From Phycisphaerae bacterium (GTDB lineage Bacteria > Planctomycetota > Phycisphaerae > Phycisphaerales > UBA1924): 35,934 nt of DNA. Where the stretch lies: contig JAEUIV010000034.1 of assembly GCA_016795005.1 (NCBI GenBank), positions 1-35,934 on the forward strand. Reading direction: 5' to 3'. The notes beneath the pieces are model-generated. The model saw nothing but the letters and a program-made list of their open reading frames with translations, ran no database searches and was not told the origin of the DNA. Of this stretch, positions 16,713 to 24,981 are shown piece after piece (positions within the stretch are counted from its first letter, which is position 1; every line of letters starts with the position of its first letter). The position numbers were made by a program, and so were the translations under genes.

Positions 16713-19700
16713 CTATCCCAGGTCCGCCAGACGGGCGCGCATCGCGTCCCGCTCGGCCTGCTTTTTCGAGAGTGACTGCCTGGTTTCTTCGACCAGATGG
16801 GGCGGCGCCTTGGCCGCGTACCCGGGGTTATTGAGCCGTCCTTCGATCACGCCGATGTCCTTTTCGAGCCGTGCGAGAGCCTCCGTGAGCCGGGCCTTCT
16901 CGTCGGACGGCTCGGCGGCGTCCACCAGGTTGGACAGCGCGCACCCGCGACCCTCGAAGAGGAACGGCGCGTCCATCGCGCCGGCGGCCTCAACGGACAC
17001 CTTCTCGATTCCCGCCAGCGCCTCGACGATGCCGCGCCATCCCGCGACCGCCTGCGCGGTTTGTGCGTCGGCGTGCAGCGTGACCTTGCGTCTCGGCTCG
17101 ACGCTCTTGGCGGAACGCACCTGGCGCACCTGCTCGACCAGCGCCTGGAGCCTGGCGAACTCGCGCTCCGCCGCCTCGTCAAGGAGCGCCCCGTCCGCTT
17201 CGGGCCAGCCCGCGAGGCAGAGGAGTTCGTGATCCCGCAGGGTCAGCCCCGGCACGTCCCCGCGGCCGAGCGGGCGGAGCGCGCCGTGCAGCACTTCGGT
17301 TACGAACGGGGTGATGGGGTGCAGTAGACGGAGGATCGAATCGAGCACGCGGTGGAGCACCACGCGCTGCGCGGGAACGGATTTCACGGTGGGCTTGATG
17401 GCTTCGAGGTACCAATCGCAGAAGTCCCGCCAGAAGAGGTCGTACATCAGTTCGGCGTAGCGCGAGAACTGGTACTCGGCGAGGGCCGCGTTGACCTGCT
17501 CGACCGTGCGGGACAGGCGCGAGAGCATCCAGCGATCGGGGAGAGAGAGCGAAGAAGAAGACGCGAGCGGGACGCCCGCGCCATGAGTGCCCGCGGGCAG
17601 AGGTGAAGCATCGGCGCCTTCCAGATTCATCATGGCGAAGCGTGCGGCGTTCCAGAGTTTGGTGCAGAAGTTTCGGCCGACATCGAAGCGCGTGGAGCAG
17701 TTGCGCGCCTGGGGTGCGTCGGGGGTGGCCTTGACGTTGCCCGTGGCGACGCCGTAGGCGCTGACCATTTTCTTCTTGCACGCGGGGCAGGTCTGGTTGG
17801 GGGAGGCGACCTTGTACCCGGCGGGGCTGGTCATCCACACCGGCTCGAAGGCGTGTTCGCAGTGGGGGCACATGAGGTCGACGCCGAGGCGGACATCCTG
17901 TGTCCCGGTGGTGATCTGGCAGAGGACGTGCCGGAGCGCGTCCGTCCCGTGGGAGTGAACGATGTCGAGCGGGTCCACGCCGTTGCCGAGGCTCTTGGAC
18001 ATGCGCTGCCCGTGGCCGTCCTGGACGACGGGGTTGATGTAGACGTGATGGAAGGGGACGGGGCCGCTCCCCTGCCCGTTCTTCGAAAGATCTCCGCCCG
18101 CAAACGACCATCCCTGCGGCATCAGGTACCGGTTGAACATCGTCATCCGCGACACCCACAGCGTGATGATCTCGCGCGCCGTCGCAAGAACCGCCGAGGG
18201 ATTGAAGGCTTCCAGCAGCCCCTTCATCTCGGACTTCGGCTCGGGCCAGCCGAGGGTGGACATGGGCCAGAGCGCGGACGAGAACCATGTGTCGAGGACG
18301 TCAGAGTCTTGATTGAAGTTCCACTTCGACTCAAGTTCGGCTCGAAGCTTGTCGTCGGCTCCAAACGGGTCACGAATCGCGACGAAGAATGGATAGTCGA
18401 CCAAATCACTCGCGGCAATACCTTGCGTCTGTAAGGGGTTCAAAACTTTTGCGCGCCCGCTGGTCTCGTAAGGCGTCGTCAATTTTTCAAACTCACCCAT
18501 CGCAGCACTGCCAGTCGCGCTGACCGGCACGCCTCTCCACACCGGAATCCGATGCCCCCACCACAGCTGCCGCGAGATGCACCAATCGCGCAGGTTCTCG
18601 TGCCACGACTCGTACATCTTGGCGTAACGCTCGGGGAAGAATGTCAGCGCACCATCGCCGCTGGGTATCGCACTTTCTACCCCCCTCTCGGTGGGACGGA
18701 TTTGCAATCCGTCTCTACCCCCTCTACCGCCTTTGGTCTTTCTCGGCGTACGGCTGGCTCGGCCGGCCCAACGCCCGTCCGGCTCGTCATCATGGCGTTC
18801 GGGGGAGTAAGTAAACCGATAGTCCTGTGGAGTTTTGACCAGCCCCGCTTTCACGGGGTTGAAAACCATGTAGTTCCACTTCTCTGCAAACTCATCCGCG
18901 TCGCGGACAATGCGGTCGAAATACTCCTCCTGCCAAAGCGTGCCTTCCACGCCGCGCGACTTGTCGATCTCGCGGGCGCTGTGCCGCTTGATGCTCTGCA
19001 CGAGTTCGGGCAGCGGCTCCCACATCCCGTCCGGTCGCTTCAGCGGCGTGATCAACAGGTGAACATGATCCGGCATCACGGTGACCAGGTGAACCGCGGC
19101 CCGCTCGCCGTGCCAGAATGAGCAGGCGTCAAGAACGATCAGCCGCTCGGCATCGGAGAGTGTCCCACTCTTGATTCTGAATGTGACAAAGTAAACACTG
19201 CCTCCCATCTGCCAATGGGGAAGGTGCCTGCGGTGAATGGTCAGGGCCTCTGAAATACCTGCGGAAGAAGCAGGATCAGTAGAGGGGGTAGAGACGGATT
19301 GCAAATCCGTCCCACCAAGAGAAGGTAGGGAGGCGGCTGACGCGCTCCTCTGCCCCCCCGCCATCGCCCGCAGCGCACTCCCGCGCAACCGGTCATCCGT
19401 CACCTTGCAGTACCACTGATCGCTCAGGTACGGCTCCACCGGCACATGTGACCGGTAGGAATGCCCCACCGAGTGCCGGTACGGCGTCACCCTCTCCAGC
19501 AGCCCAAGGCGCTTGAACTCCTCGAGCACTTTCTCCCGCGCCTTCTCGCGCGAAAGCCCCAGGAACATCGACGCGCCGCCCACATCCGTCCAGCCGTGCC
19601 GGTCGCTGATCGAAGCATCCGGCGCCATCACGTTGATGATGCCCAGGTTGTGCCGCCGCCCGAGTTCGTAGTCGTTCGTGTCGTGCGCCGGGGTCACCTT

Positions 19701-20660
19701 CAGGAATCCTGTTGCGAACTTCGCCTTCGGGTCCACACCCTCGGCCTTCGGATCAGCCGCGGGCATCACCACGTAATCGTCCTGCACAATCGGGATCATT
19801 CGCCCCACCAGCGGCAGCTCGCACATCAACCCATTCAGCGCCACCGCACGCGGGTCCTTCGGGTTCACCCCCACCGCCGTATCACCCAGATAGGTCTCCG
19901 GCCGCGTCGTCGCCACCGTCACCCACGCCTGCTGATCAGCAGGATTCCCCGATGCGCCGGGATACCCACGCTTCGCCAGCATCCCCCAACTCACCGGTGT
20001 CTTCTTCTCATCCACCAGTGGATACCGCAGGTAATAGAAGAAGCCATCCACCTCTTCCATTTCCACTTCGTCATCCGCCAGCGCCGTCTGCGAGACGGGG
20101 TCCCAGTTCACCAGTCGCTTGCCGCGGTAGATCAGCCCGTCCCGAAACAGGATGAAGAACGCCTCGCGCACGGCTCGGGCGCAGACCTCGTCCATCGTGA
20201 AGCGCTGGCGCTGCCAGTCGCAGGAGCAACCGATGGCCTTCAGTTGATCGGTGATGACCCGCTCGTACTCATCCTTCCAAGACTGGACGCGGGCGACGAA
20301 CTCGTCGCGTGCGAAATCCGTCCGGCGCTTGCCTTCCTCTTTCAGGATGCGCTGCTCGACGACGGTCTGCGTAGCGATGCCGGCGTGGTCGGTGCCGGGC
20401 ATCCACAGGACTTCGTAGCCGCGCATGCGGTGGACGCGGCAGAGGATGTCCTGGAGGGTGTTGTTGAGAGCGTGCCCGAGGTGCAGTCGAGCCGTGACGT
20501 TGGGCGGCGGGATGAAGATGGCATACGGCGGCTTCTCCCCGGACAGCACCCGATCCGGGTCGGCGTGAAACGCCCCCGACGCCTCCCAGCGCGACCGCAC
20601 CGCCGATTCGTGGTCGGCGGGCCTGTATTTCGCGGGGAGTGATGAGGTCGGCTCGGGCAT
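16713..20660 (-). CDS. valS: Valyl-tRNA synthetase with an in-frame RAYT transposase insertion
   Basis: Attaches valine to tRNA-Val. All class Ia landmarks are present: HLGH at 60-63 (HIGH motif), a CP1 editing domain with TTRPETYLGDTAV, the WCISRQLWWGHRIPVW core, RMSKS at 886-890 and a C-terminal coiled coil (DEKARLTEALARLEKDI onward). The 1315 residues exceed the usual 900-950. The excess is mainly an insertion at about residues 435-667, between SDQWYCKV...RAMA and GDGALTFFPERYAKMY, which encodes a complete REP-associated tyrosine transposase in the same frame with no stop. A second extra piece carries CPHC (931-934) and CPAC (958-961), a likely zinc ribbon. ATG 20660 is chosen by family alignment; the upstream extension overlaps rpsR. 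Confidence 0.96.
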   Translation of the reverse strand: MPEPTSSLPAKYRPADHESAVRSRWEASGAFHADPDRVLSGEKPPYAIFIPPPNVTARLHLGHALNNTLQDILCRVHRMRGYEVLWMPGTDHAGIATQTVVEQRILKEEGKRRTDFARDEFVARVQSWKDEYERVITDQLKAIGCSCDWQRQRFTMDEVCARAVREAFFILFRDGLIYRGKRLVNWDPVSQTALADDEVEMEEVDGFFYYLRYPLVDEKKTPVSWGMLAKRGYPGASGNPADQQAWVTVATTRPETYLGDTAVGVNPKDPRAVALNGLMCELPLVGRMIPIVQDDYVVMPAADPKAEGVDPKAKFATGFLKVTPAHDTNDYELGRRHNLGIINVMAPDASISDRHGWTDVGGASMFLGLSREKAREKVLEEFKRLGLLERVTPYRHSVGHSYRSHVPVEPYLSDQWYCKVTDDRLRGSALRAMAGGQRSASAASLPSLGGTDLQSVSTPSTDPASSAGISEALTIHRRHLPHWQMGGSVYFVTFRIKSGTLSDAERLIVLDACSFWHGERAAVHLVTVMPDHVHLLITPLKRPDGMWEPLPELVQSIKRHSAREIDKSRGVEGTLWQEEYFDRIVRDADEFAEKWNYMVFNPVKAGLVKTPQDYRFTYSPERHDDEPDGRWAGRASRTPRKTKGGRGGRDGLQIRPTERGVESAIPSGDGALTFFPERYAKMYESWHENLRDWCISRQLWWGHRIPVWRGVPVSATGSAAMGEFEKLTTPYETSGRAKVLNPLQTQGIAASDLVDYPFFVAIRDPFGADDKLRAELESKWNFNQDSDVLDTWFSSALWPMSTLGWPEPKSEMKGLLEAFNPSAVLATAREIITLWVSRMTMFNRYLMPQGWSFAGGDLSKNGQGSGPVPFHHVYINPVVQDGHGQRMSKSLGNGVDPLDIVHSHGTDALRHVLCQITTGTQDVRLGVDLMCPHCEHAFEPVWMTSPAGYKVASPNQTCPACKKKMVSAYGVATGNVKATPDAPQARNCSTRFDVGRNFCTKLWNAARFAMMNLEGADASPLPAGTHGAGVPLASSSSLSLPDRWMLSRLSRTVEQVNAALAEYQFSRYAELMYDLFWRDFCDWYLEAIKPTVKSVPAQRVVLHRVLDSILRLLHPITPFVTEVLHGALRPLGRGDVPGLTLRDHELLCLAGWPEADGALLDEAAEREFARLQALVEQVRQVRSAKSVEPRRKVTLHADAQTAQAVAGWRGIVEALAGIEKVSVEAAGAMDAPFLFEGRGCALSNLVDAAEPSDEKARLTEALARLEKDIGVIEGRLNNPGYAAKAPPHLVEETRQSLSKKQAERDAMRARLADLG
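18690..18727 (+). repeat. REP palindrome, left copy
   Basis: A 38-base repeat containing GACGGATTTGCAATCCGTC, an 8-base-pair hairpin with loop TGC, preceded by GGTGG and followed by TCTACCCCCTCTAC. It is an exact inverted copy of 19279-19316. In the ValS frame it reads as DGLQIRPT. A diverged extension (CTACCCCCCTCTC) lies just outside it. Confidence 0.95.
19279..19316 (-). repeat. REP palindrome, right copy
   Basis: Exact inverted copy of 18690-18727, with the same 19-base hairpin core. In the ValS frame it reads GGTDLQSVSTPS. The two copies bracket the transposase coding region, the arrangement expected for a RAYT acting on its own REP sequences. No third copy was seen in the window. Confidence 0.95.
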
Positions 20661-20796
20661 CGCGGGGTGAGTGTAACGCAGGATTTCCCAGCGGAATCGC
20701 GGCGTGGTATAGTTTCCGCCCCCCGTCGCCCGGCGGGTCGGGTGGGTCTTGACCATCGAGCCGGGCCGCGTAGTCCACGACGAGGAACAAGTTCCC

Positions 20797-21036
20797 ATGA
20801 CGCAGTTCAATCGCTTCGCCGGTCCCAAGCCCAAGATCACCAAGGCCTCCGCCTCGGGAGTCGATTACGTCGACTACAAGGACATCGAGAACCTCCGCCG
20901 GATGATGAGCCCCAACGGGAAGATCTTCACGCGGAAGCGTCTCTCCAGCACCGCACGCGAGCAGCGCCTGTTGGCGCAGGCGATCAAGCGCGCGCGGTTC
21001 ATGGGGCTGCTGCCCTACACCAGCGCCACGCTCTGA
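20797..21036 (+). CDS. rpsR: Small ribosomal subunit protein bS18
   Basis: A 79-residue ribosomal protein that binds 16S rRNA with bS6 in the platform of the small subunit. The family core is unmistakable: VDYVDYKDIENLRRMMS, GKIFTRKRLSSTAREQR and LAQAIKRARFMGLLPY. The start is ATG 20797 with GAGGAA upstream; an open extension to 20749 is not family-like. Unlike the common rpsF-ssb-rpsR-rplI cluster, it stands alone, divergent from valS and followed four bases later by a methionine sulfoxide reductase gene. The valS-rpsR intergenic region of 136 bases must hold both promoters. Confidence 0.98.
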   Translation: MTQFNRFAGPKPKITKASASGVDYVDYKDIENLRRMMSPNGKIFTRKRLSSTAREQRLLAQAIKRARFMGLLPYTSATL

Positions 21037-21040
21037 GGCG

Positions 21041-21532
21041 ATGGCCGGCCCGCGCGATTATTCGAGCATCGTGATCCCGAGGAGCGGCACGCGCGGCGAG
21101 CGGATGCAATCGCTCGTGGATTCCTTCTGGCGCGCCCTCTCGCCGCAGGGGCTCTCATGGATCGGGTTCTACTTCGGGCCGGGAGGGCGCTTGGACGACG
21201 GGCGCACCGTCGGCCCCGAGGAAATGCTCCTCGGCCCGTGCCGCGACAAGCCGGCGTGCTCGCCCATCGGCCTGCACGGCGCTTGCGGCCAGTGCTGGCG
21301 CGGCCGCGAAAGCCTTGTCGTCCACGATGTCAAGGACCTGGGCGCCAACTATGTCGCCTGCGATCCGCGCGATCGGAGCGAAGTCGTCGTCCCGTTGTTC
21401 GATGACTCGGGCGCGTGCTACGGGGTGCTCGATGCCGATTCGTTCGACGTCGGCGCGTTCACGGAGCACGATGCGATCGAACTCGCGCGGATCCTCCTCG
21501 AAGCGGGGCTGACCCGCCCGCGCGGCTTGTGA
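21041..21532 (+). CDS. msrC: Free methionine-(R)-sulfoxide reductase (GAF-type)
   Basis: A 163-residue GAF-fold enzyme that reduces free methionine-(R)-sulfoxide to methionine in the cytoplasm, using thioredoxin. Family features: SWIGFYF at the N-terminus, LLGPCRDKPACSPIGLHGACG and VACDPRDRSEVVVPL, then GVLDADSFDVGAF. Three cysteines, in KPAC, GACG and VACD, match the conserved catalytic and resolving positions of the fRMsr group; an extra Cys follows GPC and another the GACG motif. It starts four bases after rpsR, so the two are almost certainly co-transcribed. This links oxidised-methionine recovery with translation genes. Confidence 0.9.
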   Translation: MAGPRDYSSIVIPRSGTRGERMQSLVDSFWRALSPQGLSWIGFYFGPGGRLDDGRTVGPEEMLLGPCRDKPACSPIGLHGACGQCWRGRESLVVHDVKDLGANYVACDPRDRSEVVVPLFDDSGACYGVLDADSFDVGAFTEHDAIELARILLEAGLTRPRGL

Positions 21533-21577
21533 ACAGGCCCGCCCTACACTGACCGCCCCGATCGAGAGACGCTTCAA

Positions 21578-22798
21578 ATGAACACGACCACCCAGACGTT
21601 CACATCCCGCGCACGCTCCATCCTCGACGGCCTCCGCGAGCGAGGCGAGTTCAAGTTTCTCCAGACCGTGGACGGGCCGATGGACGCGACCGTGCGGCTG
21701 CGATCCCCCGACGGCACGTCGCGCGAGGCCCTCTGCTTCTGCTCCAACAACTACCTCGGCCTCGCGAATCACCCCGAGGTGATCGAGGCCGGCGTCAAGG
21801 GGCTGCGAGATTACGGCGGGGGGACCGCGAGCGTGCGTTTCATCTGCGGCACGTTCACCCCGCACCACGAGATCGAAGAACGCATCGCCCGATTCCTGGG
21901 CGTCGAGGCGTCGTACACCTTTGTCAGCGCGTGGACCGCGAACGAAGCGGTGTTTCCCACCCTCTGCGAGCCGCAGGACGCGATCATCAGCGATGCGCTC
22001 AACCATGCGTGCATCATCGATTCCATCCGATTGGCGAGTGTCATCAAGAAGGGCGTCTCCCGCTTTGTCTACAAGAACAACGACCTCGCGGAGCTCGAAG
22101 CGAAACTGGAAGAGGCGAAAAAGGCAACCGCACCCGGCAACGGCGTCATCTGGGTCGTCACCGACGGCGTCTTCTCCATGGAAGGCTCCATCGCCGATCT
22201 CCCGAAGATGCGGACGCTCTGCGATCGCTTCGGCGCAATGCTCGTCGTCGACGACTCCCACGGCACGGGCGTCATGGGCCGCACCGGTCGCGGCACGCAC
22301 GAGCACTACGACATGCCCGGCAAGAGCGTGGACATCTACACCGGCACCCTCGGCAAAGCCCTCGGCGGCGCGGCGGGCGGCTACGTCGCCGGTTCGCGCG
22401 AGGTCATCGACCTCCTCATCCAGCGCGGCCGGCCGACACTCTTCAGCAACGCCCTCCCCGTCACCGTCGCGTGCAGCGCCAGTAAGGCGATCGAGATCCT
22501 CGACCGCGAGCCGCAGCGCGTGCAGAAACTCCGCGACAACGTCGCCTACGCCCGGAAGATAATTCGCGCGGCGGGATTCGACGTCCTCGAATCACCCACC
22601 GCCATCTGCCCCATCATCGTCCACGAGACCGCCAAGGCGATCGCCATGAGCAAGCGCCTGCTCGACCTCGGCGTGTACGTCATCGGCTTCGGCTACCCGG
22701 TCGTGCCGGAGGGGCACGCCCGGCTGCGCGTGCAGATCTCCGCCGCGCATGAGCCGTCGCATATCGACGGGCTGGTCGCGGCGCTGCGAAGGCTGTAG
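21578..22798 (+). CDS. kbl: Glycine C-acetyltransferase / alpha-oxoamine synthase (PLP-dependent)
   Basis: A 406-residue PLP enzyme of the alpha-oxoamine synthase group. The best match is 2-amino-3-ketobutyrate CoA ligase, which cleaves the threonine-derived ketobutyrate to glycine and acetyl-CoA. Visible features: FCSNNYLGLANHPEV, GGGTASVRFICGT, VVDDSHGTGVMGRTGRGT and the PLP-lysine region TGTLGKALGGAAGGYVAG. The C-terminal substrate motif VPEGHARLRVQISAAH is typical of Kbl. BioF or serine palmitoyltransferase activity cannot be excluded without a tree. No threonine dehydrogenase gene is adjacent. It follows the fRMsr gene by 45 bases on the same strand. Confidence 0.92.
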   Translation: MNTTTQTFTSRARSILDGLRERGEFKFLQTVDGPMDATVRLRSPDGTSREALCFCSNNYLGLANHPEVIEAGVKGLRDYGGGTASVRFICGTFTPHHEIEERIARFLGVEASYTFVSAWTANEAVFPTLCEPQDAIISDALNHACIIDSIRLASVIKKGVSRFVYKNNDLAELEAKLEEAKKATAPGNGVIWVVTDGVFSMEGSIADLPKMRTLCDRFGAMLVVDDSHGTGVMGRTGRGTHEHYDMPGKSVDIYTGTLGKALGGAAGGYVAGSREVIDLLIQRGRPTLFSNALPVTVACSASKAIEILDREPQRVQKLRDNVAYARKIIRAAGFDVLESPTAICPIIVHETAKAIAMSKRLLDLGVYVIGFGYPVVPEGHARLRVQISAAHEPSHIDGLVAALRRL

Positions 22799-22823
22799 GC
22801 GATCGACCCCGGAACCGCCGCGA

Positions 22824-23111
22824 TCAGGCCGCCTTCGGCACCGCCAGCCGCGACACCCATTCCCCCAGTTGATTGAGCCGGACACCGTGGGCCGCGTAGT
22901 CGGTCATCCAGGAGTTTCCGTCGATGCGATACTGGAAGTCGTGGTCGCCCGGCGTCACGGCGGCCCGGGCGGTCCACCACCCGCCGCCCTCGTTCCTCAT
23001 GGCGACCGGGCGCTCGGACCAGCCGGTGAACGAGCCGAGCACCTCGACGGAGGCCGCGTTGGGAGCAAAGACCTTGAACTCCAGTTCACCCGAAGGAAGC
23101 GGTGTCACCAT
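22824..23111 (-). CDS. Small CBM48/AMPK-type glycogen-binding domain protein
   Basis: A 95-residue single-domain protein. The sequence EFKVFAPNAASVEVLGSFTGW, then GGWWTARAAVTPGDHDFQYRIDG, is the E-set/CBM48 pattern that binds alpha-glucans in branching enzymes and AMPK beta subunits. There is no signal peptide, so it is cytoplasmic. Free-standing CBM48 domains are seen in diverse bacteria; their role is unclear, perhaps glycogen-associated regulation. Its ATG (23111-23109) overlaps the divergent ATG of the next gene (23110) by two bases in CCATGG. Both starts cannot easily be used by abundant transcripts with separate ribosome sites, so one of the two may start elsewhere. Confidence 0.88.
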   Translation of the reverse strand: MVTPLPSGELEFKVFAPNAASVEVLGSFTGWSERPVAMRNEGGGWWTARAAVTPGDHDFQYRIDGNSWMTDYAAHGVRLNQLGEWVSRLAVPKAA

Positions 23112-24957
23112 GGGAGAAACTCCGTTCGATCCCGGACTTCGATGCCGTGCGCGACGGTGGCGTTGCGGAGATTCATCGGCGGCGGACGCGACCGACTTGG
23201 GCGCGGCACGCCGGATCGTCCGTCATCCTCGGGAAAGCCCGGTCGCGCCGGCACTCTGGGCGCTCCTGGCGTGCATCGGCTTCGGCTCCTGCGCCCCGAA
23301 GCGCGTGGCCGCGCCGGTCCAGGCAGCGGACACACCCGTGGACGTGTCGAACGCGGCTCGGATCAGTCGGGTTCGTTCGGCTGAGCCGGTGGTCTTTGCC
23401 CTCGCGGGCCGGAGCGTGGTGATCCCGATTGTCCCGGAGGAAGGAGCGGCCGGCGCATGGATTCCGGCGACCGCCCCCGAAGTCACATTTGTGACCGGCG
23501 AGCGCGTGCCGTCGGAAACATGGTGGATCAGCGGGTCTCCGGCCTCCGCCCCCGCCACGTGGGAGTGGTTGCCCCCGACGGCCGAGTGGCGCGCGTTCAC
23601 GCTCGCGGAGGTTGACACGGAGCGTCAGTCCGGCGTGGACCCCCTGACGACTCCGGGATTCTGGGCGGTGCTGGCGCGCCCGCCCGCGCGGGCGTCCGGG
23701 CGTGAGCTAAGGCTCGACGGGCGCGCGATGCCGGTGCGGTGGCTCGCGGACCCTCCCAGGGCGACGGACGTGGGCCGCGCGCCGCAGCCTCGGGCGTCGG
23801 CGGAGGCGCTCCGCGCGCTCGGCGCCCTGCTGCGCGAGGAGGCGCGCGATCCGCTCCGTCGATGGCGCGTCGGCCTGATGCTTGACCGCTGGAGCGCCGG
23901 CCGGCTCTGGAGGGACTCGACACCCCCGCCCGTGCTGGAGCCGGAAGCGCTCGAAGCACTCGCGGCACAGAATGAATGGCGCTGGCGCGCCGCGCTGGCG
24001 GCATTGGGCCGAGCCGGCCCGGACACCGCCGCGGACGTCCTTGCTCGGCTGACCGCGGTCGTCCTCTCACCCGATGGCGTGCTGCTGCCGGCATGGCCCC
24101 TGGACGACGCGGGCGTGGCGCGGCTGAGGACCACGCTCCTCCGCGCGGACACGGAGGATGACGATCGACTGAACGAGGCGCAGGCGTGGCTGGCGTCGCT
24201 GCCCCCGGCCGTCGCCTGGGTGGTCGATGACGGACCCGTGGTCCCGTCGGGAGTGAGTGAGAAAGACGGCGCCTCGGCGCGACGGGTGCGCACGGCGGTT
24301 TCGGAACTGACCGGAAAGCGCGCGCGAGTCAGCATCACCCCCGAGGGGATCACCCCCGACGATTCACGGATGGTCGAGGAGCATGAATCGATCGTCATGA
24401 TGACGGAGGCCGCGGTCGGCACTCGCGCGATCGAGCCGCTGAGGGTGCAGGTCGGTCGATGGAACGGGCGCGTTGCGTTCCGCGCGACCCCGGTGCCGGT
24501 CTCGCCTCCGGGCCTGACGATCGGCCCGTTGCTGCCTCAATGGCGCATGGCAGGATGGGCCATCGGCACCCCCGGCGCCGCGGACCCCGAGTGGACGACC
24601 GCCGGGCTGCTGCACAAGTCCGCCGACGGAAATGGGTGGGAGGTCTACGTGGAGTGCCGCATCTCCCCGGAGGCGGAGAGTCTGACCGGCGACGTGGTGC
24701 GCTTTTATTGGGGCGCGGAGGGTTCCGCCGAGCGAGCGGTCGAGGTGAAAGCCCCGACACGCGCCGAGGCCCAGAGAGATCGGTGGACGGCGGTCGTGCC
24801 GGTGCCGCCCCGGGCGGTGGAGAGCGACGGGACGATGCGCGTGAGCATCGAGCGCGTGGACGCCCGCGGCGCACGCTCGTCGTGGCCGCGACCCATGATG
24901 CCGGGAGAGAGGGAGCCATCGCGGGCGCTCGTCAACCTCAACGCATGGGGCGAGTGA
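23110..24957 (+). CDS. Predicted lipoprotein of unknown function
   Basis: A protein of up to 615 residues that I do not recognise. A hydrophobic segment ALWALLACIGFGSC about 60 residues in resembles a lipoprotein signal, which suggests that the true start is the in-frame TTG at 23197, giving a normal short basic n-region. The ATG at 23110 overlaps the divergent CBM48 start. The mature part begins with beta-rich sequence (VVFALAGRSVVIPIVPE). It then has an Ala/Leu/Arg-rich helical middle (about 240-360) and a C-terminal beta region with FYWGAEGSAERAVEVKAP. It is convergent with the GH13-like gene (24 bases apart), and both are exported. Function unknown. Confidence 0.8.
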   Translation: MGETPFDPGLRCRARRWRCGDSSAADATDLGAARRIVRHPRESPVAPALWALLACIGFGSCAPKRVAAPVQAADTPVDVSNAARISRVRSAEPVVFALAGRSVVIPIVPEEGAAGAWIPATAPEVTFVTGERVPSETWWISGSPASAPATWEWLPPTAEWRAFTLAEVDTERQSGVDPLTTPGFWAVLARPPARASGRELRLDGRAMPVRWLADPPRATDVGRAPQPRASAEALRALGALLREEARDPLRRWRVGLMLDRWSAGRLWRDSTPPPVLEPEALEALAAQNEWRWRAALAALGRAGPDTAADVLARLTAVVLSPDGVLLPAWPLDDAGVARLRTTLLRADTEDDDRLNEAQAWLASLPPAVAWVVDDGPVVPSGVSEKDGASARRVRTAVSELTGKRARVSITPEGITPDDSRMVEEHESIVMMTEAAVGTRAIEPLRVQVGRWNGRVAFRATPVPVSPPGLTIGPLLPQWRMAGWAIGTPGAADPEWTTAGLLHKSADGNGWEVYVECRISPEAESLTGDVVRFYWGAEGSAERAVEVKAPTRAEAQRDRWTAVVPVPPRAVESDGTMRVSIERVDARGARSSWPRPMMPGEREPSRALVNLNAWGE

Positions 24958-24981
24958 ACACGCTGAATCGCCTCCGCGCGA

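Larger units (their letters stand above)
18657..19360 (-). mobile_element. RAYT (REP-associated tyrosine transposase) element inside valS
   Basis: An insert of about 700 bases encodes a Y1-type transposase: entry strand SVYFVTFRIKSG, HUH motif in MPDHVHLLI (His532 and His534 of the ValS frame), SIKRHSAREIDKSRG, GTLWQEEYFDRIVRDADEF, and candidate catalytic Tyr597 in KWNYMVFNPVKAGLV. These are the hallmarks of IS200-like RAYT proteins that act on REP palindromes as single strands. Both ends carry REP palindromes in inverted orientation (18690-18727 and 19279-19316). The element has no stop codon in the ValS frame. Its internal ATG at 19208 lies within the first transposase strand. The boundaries given are the limits of sequence not expected in ValS. 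Confidence 0.93.

Noticed and set aside
18657-19360. Intein or self-splicing intron as explanation for the valS insertion
   Set aside because: No intein splicing or homing motifs, and the protein motifs are clearly those of a RAYT with REP ends.
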